A DNA stretch of 15,992 bases. Origin: Muribaculaceae bacterium (GTDB lineage: Bacteria; Bacteroidota; Bacteroidia; Bacteroidales; Muribaculaceae). Shown one piece after another: positions 1-6,716 of this stretch. The stretch is taken from NCBI GenBank assembly GCA_009775375.1, contig VSPO01000081.1:1-15992 (forward strand), given 5' to 3'. The notes under the pieces were generated by a model. It ran no database searches. It was not told the DNA's origin and saw only the letters and a program-made list of their open reading frames with translations. The position numbers were made by a program, and so were the translations under genes. Every line of letters begins with the position of its first letter. Positions within the stretch are counted from its first letter, which is position 1.

Positions 1-1076
1 TAAAACAAGATGTCGCGATAAAGATCTACGGTAATGACATCGACAGGCTTTCTGCTATCGCGACAAATGCCGCCAAATTGATTCGCGGAGTGGAGGGCGT
101 GACCGAGCCGCAGGTGGAACGTGTCAACGGACTGCCTCAGATTCAGGTTATCTATGACCGCGACCGACTTGCAAGATATGGTATCTCAGTAAAAGACGCC
201 AACCGCGTGCTCCGCACGGCATTTGCCGGAGAAAGCGCAGGATATATATTTGAGAATGACCGACGTTTCGATATTGTGGTGCGGATGCCTGATGAATTGC
301 GAAACGATGCTTTGGCTATCGGCCAGTTAAAGCTGCCGTTGCCGGATGGAGGAACCGTGAACATAAATCAGGTTGCCGACATAAAGACCGTGACAGCACC
401 GGCACAGATAACGCATGAAAATGGAGAGCGGCGTATATACGTCGGCTTCAATGTGAGAGGTCGCGATGTGGAGTCAACTATTGAAGAAATCGAAGAAATA
501 CTCCGTGACAATCTTCAACTACCCTCGGGCTATTATTACACTTACGGCGGTCAGTTTGAGAATCTCAATGCAGCAAAAAGCCGTCTCGGAGTAGCTGTGC
601 CTATAGCGCTGGTAATCATCCTGATATTGCTTTATGCCACTCTTCATAGTACAAGAGAGACGCTTATGGTTTTCACAGCCATTCCTTTCTCAGCCATCGG
701 TGGCATTGTCGCTCTTTGGCTCAGAGGCTTGCCGTTCAGTATTTCGGCAGGAGTAGGCTTCATAGCCCTGTTTGGAGTGGCGGTTCTCAATGGGCTGGTG
801 TTGATAGGCCAGTTCAACCTGTTTGAAAAGGAAGGTGTTAAAAATATAAGGGACCGGATAGTAAATGGCTGCGCATTGAGATTGCGGCCTGTGATAATGA
901 CGGCTCTTGTGGCATCTCTCGGTTTTCTTCCGATGGCGCTTTCTCACGGCGACGGAGCTGAGGTGCAACGGCCTTTGGCAACAGTTGTAATAGGTGGATT
1001 GGTATCAGCCACGATACTTACTTTGCTGGTGCTTCCGGCCATATACAATGTATTCACTAAAAGAAATAAGGAGTAA
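1..1076 (+). CDS. Heavy-metal efflux RND transporter, CusA/CzcA family (5' truncated by window edge)
   Basis: Inner-membrane proton-driven pump that exports metal ions (Cu/Ag or Zn/Co/Cd type) through a periplasmic adaptor and outer-membrane channel. The reading frame is open from base 3, so about 357 residues are visible, roughly the last third of a family member of about 1,040 residues. No start codon lies in the window, and the TTG at 78 is internal. Visible are the end of the second periplasmic porter/docking region and then the final membrane bundle, with hydrophobic stretches near VPIALVIILILLYATL, the TAIPFSAIGGIVALW segment and FSISAGVGFIALFGVAVLNG, all typical of HME-RND pumps, and a last helix ending NVFTKRNKE. 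The stop overlaps the next start (TAATG). Ion specificity cannot be read because the key membrane and periplasmic residues lie mainly upstream. The CDF neighbour favours divalent cations, but this is inference. Confidence 0.93.
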   Translation, partial: KQDVAIKIYGNDIDRLSAIATNAAKLIRGVEGVTEPQVERVNGLPQIQVIYDRDRLARYGISVKDANRVLRTAFAGESAGYIFENDRRFDIVVRMPDELRNDALAIGQLKLPLPDGGTVNINQVADIKTVTAPAQITHENGERRIYVGFNVRGRDVESTIEEIEEILRDNLQLPSGYYYTYGGQFENLNAAKSRLGVAVPIALVIILILLYATLHSTRETLMVFTAIPFSAIGGIVALWLRGLPFSISAGVGFIALFGVAVLNGLVLIGQFNLFEKEGVKNIRDRIVNGCALRLRPVIMTALVASLGFLPMALSHGDGAEVQRPLATVVIGGLVSATILTLLVLPAIYNVFTKRNKE

Positions 1077-2332
1077 TGAAGAATATCATATTAACAATAG
1101 TCATAATCGTGGCTTCCGCCGCGACGGGGCTCGCCCAACAGATAACAACCTTGGAGGAATGCCTGTCAATGGCTCTTTCAAACAATCCGACAATGCAGTC
1201 GGGCCTATATTCAATAGCCCGTGCCAAAGATCTTCAAGGAACGGCGTGGGACTTGCCTTCGACAGAGATTTCACTTTCTCAAACCCCTGTGGATGGAGGC
1301 GGGCCGGACAATGCTGTCACCTTCAAACAGTCTTTTGAGTTCCCCACAATTTATAAAGCGAGGCATTCCAAACTCAAGGCGATGTCGCATCTTGAAGAGG
1401 TGAAATACGAAATGAGCCGTCTTGAACTGGAAAAAGAAGTTACGATGGCTTATTATACAATGCTTGCCGCATTGGAGACGCGGAAGGCTTTGCAGGCACA
1501 GGATTCTGTCTATTCTCACTTCCTGTTCCTCGCGAATGCCCGATTGAAAGCGGGTGAGGCCGGAAGATTGGAACAAATAAACGCAAAACGCCTGCTTGAC
1601 GCATGTCGGCTGATGAGCAGAGATGCCGATATTGCTGTCACTAACGCTGAAATCAGATTGCAAAACCTATTGAACACCGATAGGGAGATAGTACCAAAAG
1701 AGGATAAACTCCCTGCAATCGAGGTGCCATTGGATAGGCTTGCAGGTAATTTCAATCCATATGAAAGTCCTACGCTCAGAGTCCTTTCGCAAGAGCGAGA
1801 GGTCGCGGAAAAAGAGGTCGGGATTGCTCGGCAGTCTTTTCTTCCCGAAATCTCACTTGGGGCGAGCACTCAAGCCCTGATAAAATCATTTAATCCTTAT
1901 GACATCGAGCGCAGTCGCTTTTCCAAAGGCAATTTTATGGGTTTTGAAGTAGGAGTGAGTATCCCTCTGTTTTTCGGGGCAAAGAAATCAGCGCTTAAAG
2001 CGGCAAAGCGCGATGTAGAAATCAACCGTGTGCAGATGGAAGCTGAATTGCAGAGAGTGACGGCTGAATTCCGTACCGTGCAAAACGATTACCTCCGTTC
2101 TCAAAAAGCGCTTGACTATCATCTGTCCGTGGCAAATAAAGATGCGGCGGAGATTCAACGCATAGCGCAGGTCTCTTATGAAAAGGGCGATATAGACTAT
2201 CTGGAATATATCCAGAATATTCAAGTGGCTATGGAGCAGCAGTTATCCTATATAGATGCTCTCGATGCATATAACAAGGCGGCCATAGCACTTCTCTTCA
2301 TCCAACCCATATCCACCAGCAAACAAAAATGA
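1076..2332 (+). CDS. TolC/CusC-family outer-membrane efflux protein
   Basis: Outer-membrane channel component of the tripartite metal pump (OEP family, PF02321 type). The 418-residue length fits the family. The N-terminus has a signal peptide: basic MKN, a hydrophobic core through about residue 18, then a GLAQQ cleavage region with no lipobox cysteine, so signal peptidase I processing is expected. This differs from Escherichia coli CusC, which is a lipoprotein. The mature part has the two-fold repeated long amphipathic helices with Ala/Glu/Gln-rich segments (for example EVEKEVTMAYYTML-like and VTAEFRTVQNDY regions) seen in TolC-like proteins. The start ATG overlaps the stop of the RND gene and is preceded by an AAGGAG-like stretch, indicating coupled translation. 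The adaptor gene follows after 7 nt. Confidence 0.92.
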   Translation: MKNIILTIVIIVASAATGLAQQITTLEECLSMALSNNPTMQSGLYSIARAKDLQGTAWDLPSTEISLSQTPVDGGGPDNAVTFKQSFEFPTIYKARHSKLKAMSHLEEVKYEMSRLELEKEVTMAYYTMLAALETRKALQAQDSVYSHFLFLANARLKAGEAGRLEQINAKRLLDACRLMSRDADIAVTNAEIRLQNLLNTDREIVPKEDKLPAIEVPLDRLAGNFNPYESPTLRVLSQEREVAEKEVGIARQSFLPEISLGASTQALIKSFNPYDIERSRFSKGNFMGFEVGVSIPLFFGAKKSALKAAKRDVEINRVQMEAELQRVTAEFRTVQNDYLRSQKALDYHLSVANKDAAEIQRIAQVSYEKGDIDYLEYIQNIQVAMEQQLSYIDALDAYNKAAIALLFIQPISTSKQK

Positions 2333-2339
2333 TACTCAA

Positions 2340-3536
2340 ATGAAAAGAATTTATATATATATACTCTCCGCAGCCATTATGTCGCTGCTTGCTACGGCAT
2401 GTTCATCCAAGTCTTCAGACACGACAACCAATAAAGACATGGATTCCATCGAAACTCATTCCGATGAAGTGGAAATTTCACAACGTCAGGTGGATGCCGT
2501 TGGCATAGAATTCGGAAAGGTCGAGATCCGCAACCTCAGTGAAATAATACATGTCAACGGGGAAACTGCCCTTAATCCTCAGGATATGGCAGAAGTCACA
2601 ACGCTTATGGGCGGTATCGTTAAATCCATACTTGTCAGGGAGGGTAATCCGGTCAAGCGCGGACAAGTTATTGCATACATAGAGAATACGGATATAGTAG
2701 CTTTGCAAAGCGACTATATGCAGAGCGTGACAACACTTGAACAAGCGAAGAAAGAGGTTGACCGTCAACGTGAACTCCAAGCTGAAGGTGCTGGTATCGC
2801 TAAGAATCTCAGTGCAGCGGAATCAGCCTACAATATCGCTAAATCATCGGTTATGGGCAAAGCCGACCAGTTGAAGCAATTGGGCATAAACCCCAGTTCG
2901 CTCAGAAATGGAAAACTTTCCATGCAGATGCCCATCATGTCGCCGATAACCGGATATGTAAACAAGATTGACAAGCCAATCGGTGCATACGTTGACCCTC
3001 AGACTCCATTGATGACTATTGCCGACAATTCCAAGCTACATATCGACATAAATGTCTATGAGAAAGATATGCCTTTCCTAAAAGTCGGGCAGAAAGTCGA
3101 TTTCGTTCTGACCAATAATCCTGAGCAGCATTTTACAGGAGAGTTGATCGAATATGACTCTTCATTCAACGGGACCGAAAAGACTGTGACCGCACATGCG
3201 AAAATAATCAATAAGGACAATGGTCTCAAACTAATCCCCGGAATGTATGTAACTGGGACTGTAAGCACTGGAGAGCATAAAGTTGAGGCAATTCCTTCAG
3301 AGGCGATAGTCAACAGCGAGGGCAAGCAATACATTTTCGTCCTTAAAGGAGAAAATGAGGAAAATGGAGAAAAACATTATACGCTTGAAAGAATGGAAGT
3401 GGGTACCGGAATTGAGGAATTGGGCTACACCCAAATTCTGCCGGTAGGTGAACTTCCACAAGATTCAAGAATTGTAATAAAAAACGCATTTTACCTCTCA
3501 TCTATGCTTGGAGAGGCTGCTTCACACGATCACTGA
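2340..3536 (+). CDS. RND periplasmic adaptor (membrane fusion) lipoprotein, CusB/CzcB-like
   Basis: Adaptor that links the inner-membrane RND pump to the outer-membrane channel and may hand metal to the pump. It has 398 residues. The N-terminus MKRIYIYIL... ends in a lipobox LLATAC, so Cys21 would be lipidated, usual for Bacteroidetes adaptors. In order it shows a short Ser/Thr/Asp linker, a beta-barrel/lipoyl half (VTTLMGGIVKSILVREGNPVKRGQ), an alpha-helical hairpin (about residues 125-185), the second lipoyl half (MPIMSPITGYVNKIDKPIG) and a barrel with VGQKVDF. It ends in HDH, a small histidine tail that might touch metal (inference). It lies 7 nt after the channel gene and 6 nt before the CDF gene, in one operon. 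Confidence 0.92.
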   Translation: MKRIYIYILSAAIMSLLATACSSKSSDTTTNKDMDSIETHSDEVEISQRQVDAVGIEFGKVEIRNLSEIIHVNGETALNPQDMAEVTTLMGGIVKSILVREGNPVKRGQVIAYIENTDIVALQSDYMQSVTTLEQAKKEVDRQRELQAEGAGIAKNLSAAESAYNIAKSSVMGKADQLKQLGINPSSLRNGKLSMQMPIMSPITGYVNKIDKPIGAYVDPQTPLMTIADNSKLHIDINVYEKDMPFLKVGQKVDFVLTNNPEQHFTGELIEYDSSFNGTEKTVTAHAKIINKDNGLKLIPGMYVTGTVSTGEHKVEAIPSEAIVNSEGKQYIFVLKGENEENGEKHYTLERMEVGTGIEELGYTQILPVGELPQDSRIVIKNAFYLSSMLGEAASHDH

Positions 3537-3542
3537 TACACT

Positions 3543-4415
3543 ATGGCAAACAATCATTCTCACGATGCCGAAAAAAGCATCTCGACAGCATTCTGGCTCA
3601 ATGCTGTCTTCGTAGTTATAGAAGCTGTGGGAGGTCTTTTGACCAACAGTATCGCAATCCTCAGTGACGCACTCCACGATTTCGGCGATACATTGTCGCT
3701 TGCACTCTCTTGGTTTCTACAAAAGAAATCAAAGAAAGCTGCTGATTCCAAATATACATACGGATACAAACGCTTCTCACTTCTTGGAACCGTTTTTCTG
3801 AGTGGCGTTCTTTTCATCAGTTCCGCTTGGGTCATTTATGCTGCCATCGGGCGAATTTGCTCGCCAAGTGAAGTCGATGCTAAAGGAATGGTATGGTTGG
3901 CAATAGTGGGAGTTGTAATCAATGGAGCTGCCGCATTACGTGTTAACAGGGGCCATTCTTTAAGCGAAAGAGCTGTTTTTCTTCATATAATGGAGGACGT
4001 ACTTGGATGGGTCGCCGTCCTTGTAACAGCTATTGTAATGATTTTCTTTGATGTTCCCATACTTGATCCGATTCTCTCTATAGTTATAAGTGTATGGGTC
4101 CTTTTTAACGTAATCCGGAATATGAGGGATACTGGAATAGTATTCTTGCAAGCGACACCGAAAGATATTCCGGTTGACAAACTTAAGGAACAGATATTGG
4201 AATTGCCCGATGTGGAATCTGTGCATGACGTTCATATATGGAGTCTGGACGGTGATTCACATGTTATGAGCCTTCATGTAGTAAGCTTTACTTTCAAAAC
4301 ACAGAGTTTGAAACAACAAATTTATGATATTGCATCTCAATACCATATCTCCCATGTAACTGTTGACATAGAAAAACCGGGAACGAATTGTACGTATAAA
4401 ACGACACATAAGTAA
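3543..4415 (+). CDS. Cation diffusion facilitator (CDF) family metal transporter
   Basis: Proton-coupled exporter of Zn2+ or similar divalent cations from cytoplasm to periplasm. It has 290 residues, the usual CDF length. About six transmembrane helices are followed by a cytoplasmic domain (from about residue 205) ending in VTVDIEKPG. Two HxxxD pairs are visible: H45/D49 within SDALHDFGD of TM2, and H148/D152 within HIMED of TM5. This is the intramembrane metal site of the ZnT/CzcD-type branch. The N-terminal MANNHSHD is histidine-bearing. The gene is last in the efflux operon, 6 nt after the adaptor, and a terminator-like hairpin follows. Functionally it would load the periplasm for the RND pump to clear. 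Exact ion preference is not determinable. Confidence 0.93.
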   Translation: MANNHSHDAEKSISTAFWLNAVFVVIEAVGGLLTNSIAILSDALHDFGDTLSLALSWFLQKKSKKAADSKYTYGYKRFSLLGTVFLSGVLFISSAWVIYAAIGRICSPSEVDAKGMVWLAIVGVVINGAAALRVNRGHSLSERAVFLHIMEDVLGWVAVLVTAIVMIFFDVPILDPILSIVISVWVLFNVIRNMRDTGIVFLQATPKDIPVDKLKEQILELPDVESVHDVHIWSLDGDSHVMSLHVVSFTFKTQSLKQQIYDIASQYHISHVTVDIEKPGTNCTYKTTHK

Positions 4416-4424
4416 TTCATATTG

Positions 4425-4462
4425 GAGGGTTGAGTACCTGCGGAATGCCGGTATTCACCCTC
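4425..4462 (+). terminator. Rho-independent-like terminator after the efflux operon
   Basis: Ten bases after the CDF stop, GAGGGTTGAGTACC (4425-4438) can pair with GGTATTCACCCTC (4450-4462), with one bulged T and one G-T wobble. The loop is 11 nt and TTTCTT follows. Position and structure fit termination of the metal operon. The T-tract is short and interrupted, so termination may be partial. Confidence 0.65.
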
Positions 4463-4821
4463 TTTCTTATGATGTGCATCGTCAATATTTACATCCATAT
4501 TGTGTCACTTTGGATTGAATAGATGTGAAGCATAATATAGATTATGCTTCAGGCTGGTTATTATTCTGGAATTTTAACGGCCATACATATTTTACGGAAG
4601 ACTAACTGATTGTCGTCCCGTCTTTGGCGTACCTATATTTACATCATATCATCAGAGATAGCAGTTAGGATGTTCCCATAGGCTTCAAAACTTATTTGTC
4701 TCAGTTGGCTATATGACAAACTGCTTTGATTGCCTCATCTATATAATTGAAGCAATTTTTATGCTTGGTGAATAATATTCCAACCCTTATAAATTTCAAT
4801 ATCTTTTTATCAAAATTAGCA
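4463..4821. other. Intergenic region without a recognisable gene
   Basis: AT-rich stretch between the efflux operon terminator and the regulator. Besides the inverted repeat at 4526-4551, it contains two copies of TATTTACATC (4486-4495 and 4636-4645), 150 bp apart. I see no convincing coding frame and no promoter I can place with confidence. A TTG-initiated extension of the regulator into 4747-4821 is possible but unlikely. Confidence 0.5.
4526..4551. repeat. Perfect 11-bp inverted repeat in the intergenic region
   Basis: GAAGCATAAT (4527-4536) and ATTATGCTTC (4541-4550) are exact reverse complements around a 4-base spacer ATAG. The flanking T4526/A4551 extends the pairing to 11 bp. No T-tract follows on either strand, so this looks more like a protein-binding dyad or a stable RNA hairpin than an intrinsic terminator. 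It is about 270 bp upstream of the regulator gene. Confidence 0.6.
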
Positions 4822-6096
4822 ATGAACAAGATTTTGATTGTAGATGCTTCCGCATCTGACAATAGGGTTATGTCTGGACTTCTCACGAAAGCTGGATATG
4901 ATTCTGTTGTCGCGGAGAGCATCGAGGCCGGGAAAACGGAGGCGGCGGAGCTGCCACCCGGCGCGGTCATCGTCACGGCAATGCGATTGCCCGACGGTAC
5001 CGCACGAGAGTTAATCAACTGGCTGAAGGCTGAGGATTACAAATTCCCGGTTTTAGCCATAGTGGAAAACCTTAACACGACTGACGCTATCGACGTTATG
5101 CGTGGAGGCGGTGCCGTTGACATAATCCAACGCCTTGCCATTGACAAGCAACTGGTGGAAACCGTAGGCAAATATGCTCGACCTGAACACATTGTGCTGA
5201 CGCTCGACAATCAGCTGATACCTCGTATAAGCGAGGAATGGAAAGCGGTTGAGGAAAAGGTATCAGCCATTGCCGCTACAAACGCCAATGCCATCGTATT
5301 CGGCGAATGTGGCACAGGCAAGGAGCAGATTGCACGGCAAATCTATCAGCAAAGCTCCCGTGAGCAGAAACCGCTTACCATAGTGGAGGCCGGAAGCGCG
5401 CCTTTCATCGGCATACACGACCCGACATCTGACCGGAGCGAGGTGTATAACCGTATGAAGAGCTATTTCGCAAAATCGGCTGGAGGCACAATCATCTTCA
5501 AGAATGTGCATCTGCTTTCTTTCGAGAAACAATCGGTGCTCCTGCATATTCTTGAAACCGAACACCCCGATGTTCGTGTTATCTGCACCGCAGAGCCGGA
5601 ACTGCTGAAAATGGTTGCCGACAAATCCTTCCGACCTAACCTGTTCTTTATCTTGCGCCAGCTTGATATAGCAGTGCCATCATTGAAAGAAGCCACCGAG
5701 GACATTCCGGCAATCGCAGACTTCTTTCTCAAACAGTTTGCAGCAAAGACGGGCGGCGAGAGAAAGCATCTGGACGCATCGGCAGTCAAGGCACTCAAAC
5801 TGTTCCCGTGGCCCGGCAACGTGCGTGAGTTGAAGGACATCGTTCTTTTCGGCGCCTTCCATGCCAAAAGCGAAGCAATAACCGAAGCTGACATCAACTT
5901 CAACCTCTCCGAGCCATCGGCAGATGACAGCCTCGCATTGCGTAATCCTCAAAAAGAGCGCGACATGATTATCGAGGCATATCGAAGAACCGGAAATTGG
6001 AAACAATCATCCGAGTTGCTTGGAGTTACGGAAAGAACTCTATATGAGCTTCGTAAAAAATATGGCATAGACAAAAACGGAGAAATCGTTATCTGA
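4822..6096 (+). CDS. NtrC/RteB-like regulator with degenerate receiver and AAA+ domain, Fis-type HTH
   Basis: A 424-residue protein with the layout of a sigma-54 activator: receiver-like domain (about 1-120), AAA+ domain (about 130-345) and C-terminal Fis-type helix-turn-helix (about 377-416, GNWKQSSELLGVTERTLYEL). Walker A (GECGTGKE, 161-168) and WPGNVREL (330-337) are intact. However, the phospho-acceptor Asp is replaced by Ala53 (VTAMRLPDG), the late conserved receiver Lys is not evident, the GAFTGA loop is missing, and the Walker B region reads TIIFKNVHLL (223-232) without the usual Asp-Glu. It therefore probably binds DNA and perhaps ATP but is not expected to be activated by phosphorylation or to remodel sigma-54 polymerase (inference). 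I chose ATG 4822 because the domain starts there with MNKILIVDAS; a TTG 25 codons upstream would add a tail outside the domain. No partner kinase is visible. It could regulate the operon downstream or a mobile-element function. Confidence 0.82.
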   Translation: MNKILIVDASASDNRVMSGLLTKAGYDSVVAESIEAGKTEAAELPPGAVIVTAMRLPDGTARELINWLKAEDYKFPVLAIVENLNTTDAIDVMRGGGAVDIIQRLAIDKQLVETVGKYARPEHIVLTLDNQLIPRISEEWKAVEEKVSAIAATNANAIVFGECGTGKEQIARQIYQQSSREQKPLTIVEAGSAPFIGIHDPTSDRSEVYNRMKSYFAKSAGGTIIFKNVHLLSFEKQSVLLHILETEHPDVRVICTAEPELLKMVADKSFRPNLFFILRQLDIAVPSLKEATEDIPAIADFFLKQFAAKTGGERKHLDASAVKALKLFPWPGNVRELKDIVLFGAFHAKSEAITEADINFNLSEPSADDSLALRNPQKERDMIIEAYRRTGNWKQSSELLGVTERTLYELRKKYGIDKNGEIVI

Positions 6097-6113
6097 AATC
6101 CATTGAAAATTGT

Positions 6114-6121
6114 TATCTTTG
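6114..6121 (+). promoter_or_regulatory. Bacteroidetes-type -7 box (TATCTTTG)
   Basis: TATCTTTG matches the TAnnTTTG -7 consensus of Bacteroidetes sigma-ABfr promoters and lies 18 bp after the regulator stop. The -33 element is weak (TCTG at 6092-6095, 18-bp spacer). No convincing gene follows, so it may drive an untranslated RNA, be a remnant of a lost gene's promoter, or be chance. Confidence 0.35.
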
Positions 6122-6268
6122 CAGTGCATAACCGCAAAGACAGAGGCTGAAGAGTCAGTCTCACCGACATATACATATCATAACACCGCATTTTGATTTA
6201 GTGAAAATCTGGTAAATTTCAATATACATCCATAATCCTTCTGATTATCAACAATATCTATAGATCGC

Positions 6269-6287
6269 AGTGTACTAATAGTGTACT
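6269..6287. repeat. Tandem AGTGTACT repeat, 11-bp period
   Basis: Two exact copies of AGTGTACT lie at 6269-6276 and 6280-6287, separated by AAT. The 11-bp spacing is about one helical turn. Each copy has an AGT...ACT dyad, so two protein subunits could bind the same face. It may be an operator or a recombinase arm or core site. No function is established. Confidence 0.45.
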
Positions 6288-6555
6288 TTGGGAGAAGCTG
6301 GCGGCAAGCCGGAGCAAATGAATTTGAAATAATTGTCATCCGTTAGAGATTTTTAACTGCGATGATTTGCTGCTTTTCACCGGCCTGTATTACATCAACG
6401 GTCTTAGAAATCCTCTCAAACAAGTATCCTTGATGTGCCTTATGAACCGCATGATGAGAGACTCGTTGCATGGGGAAGATGTCGAAAACAATAGTTCGAT
6501 TGAATTAATTCGCAGATTTTTAGGATTGCATACCGTTAATCTCGCGAAAAATCGC

Positions 6556-6563
6556 TAACTTTG
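6556..6563 (+). promoter_or_regulatory. Candidate promoter -7 box of the defence operon (TAACTTTG)
   Basis: TAACTTTG matches the Bacteroidetes TAnnTTTG -7 consensus and is the last such box before the operon. The -33 region is weak (GTTA at 6535-6538, 17-bp spacer). Transcription would begin near 6570, giving a leader of about 135 nt before the helicase ATG. Confidence 0.55.
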
Positions 6564-6578
6564 CAATTTAAGCATTAT

Positions 6579-6716
6579 ATGCGAAATGACCAAGAATATT
6601 ACAACGACATAACGGCAAAAGCCGTAAACAAAAATATTGGAAGCTCCAACGTAGTCGCTTATAGGCTTTGGTCGGCCTCGCATAGCTTCGTTGGAGTTTT
6701 TTATATATGGAGCTGA
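6579..6716 (+). CDS. Candidate leader peptide ORF (45 codons) overlapping the helicase start
   Basis: ATG at 6579, about 9 nt after the predicted transcription start, opens a 45-codon frame (MRNDQEYYNDITAK... to ...VFYIWS) that stops with TGA at 6714-6716. It runs through the whole hairpin at 6644-6702 and ends 7 nt past the A of the helicase ATG at 6707, in another frame. The peptide resembles no family I know and is probably not functional as a protein. Its placement fits a leader frame that couples translation to the helicase or modulates the terminator hairpin. No strong Shine-Dalgarno is visible, though Bacteroidetes often lack one. It could also be chance. Confidence 0.4.
   Translation: MRNDQEYYNDITAKAVNKNIGSSNVVAYRLWSASHSFVGVFYIWS
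6612..6625 (+). other. Small stem-loop in the operon leader
   Basis: ACGGC (6612-6616) and GCCGT (6621-6625) pair perfectly around an AAAA tetraloop. It lies in the transcribed leader, 18 nt before the larger terminator-like hairpin, and may be part of the same RNA structure. Confidence 0.5.
6644..6702 (+). terminator. Terminator/attenuator-like hairpin immediately upstream of the helicase gene
   Basis: CTCCAACG (6644-6651) pairs perfectly with CGTTGGAG (6689-6696), followed directly by six T (6697-6702). The 37-nt interior can form a minor stem (AGGC 6663-6666 with GCCT 6675-6678). AAGCT (6641-6645) could instead pair with AGCTT (6684-6688), a possible alternative fold. The T-run ends four bases before the helicase ATG, so it lies between the candidate promoter and the operon. 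This is what a transcription attenuator or a small-RNA terminator would look like. Confidence 0.6.

Larger units (their letters stand above)
6097..6555. other. Gene-poor region between regulator and defence operon
   Basis: About 460 bp without a convincing gene. It holds the TATCTTTG box, the tandem AGTGTACT repeat, and two competing short reading frames on opposite strands (+ strand from TTG 6367 to 6558, and - strand 6471 to 6343, 42 codons). Neither has a start signal or a family I recognise. The region could be a scar of mobile-element insertion or a regulatory region for the operon. Confidence 0.45.

Noticed and set aside
4747..4821. Upstream TTG start for the regulator
   Set aside because: The added 25 residues are not part of a receiver domain, and an ATG sits exactly at the domain start.
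6367..6558. A 63-codon + strand frame starting with TTG
   Set aside because: It has no recognisable family, has a weak start, overlaps the candidate operon promoter and competes with a minus-strand frame. I could not support it as a gene.
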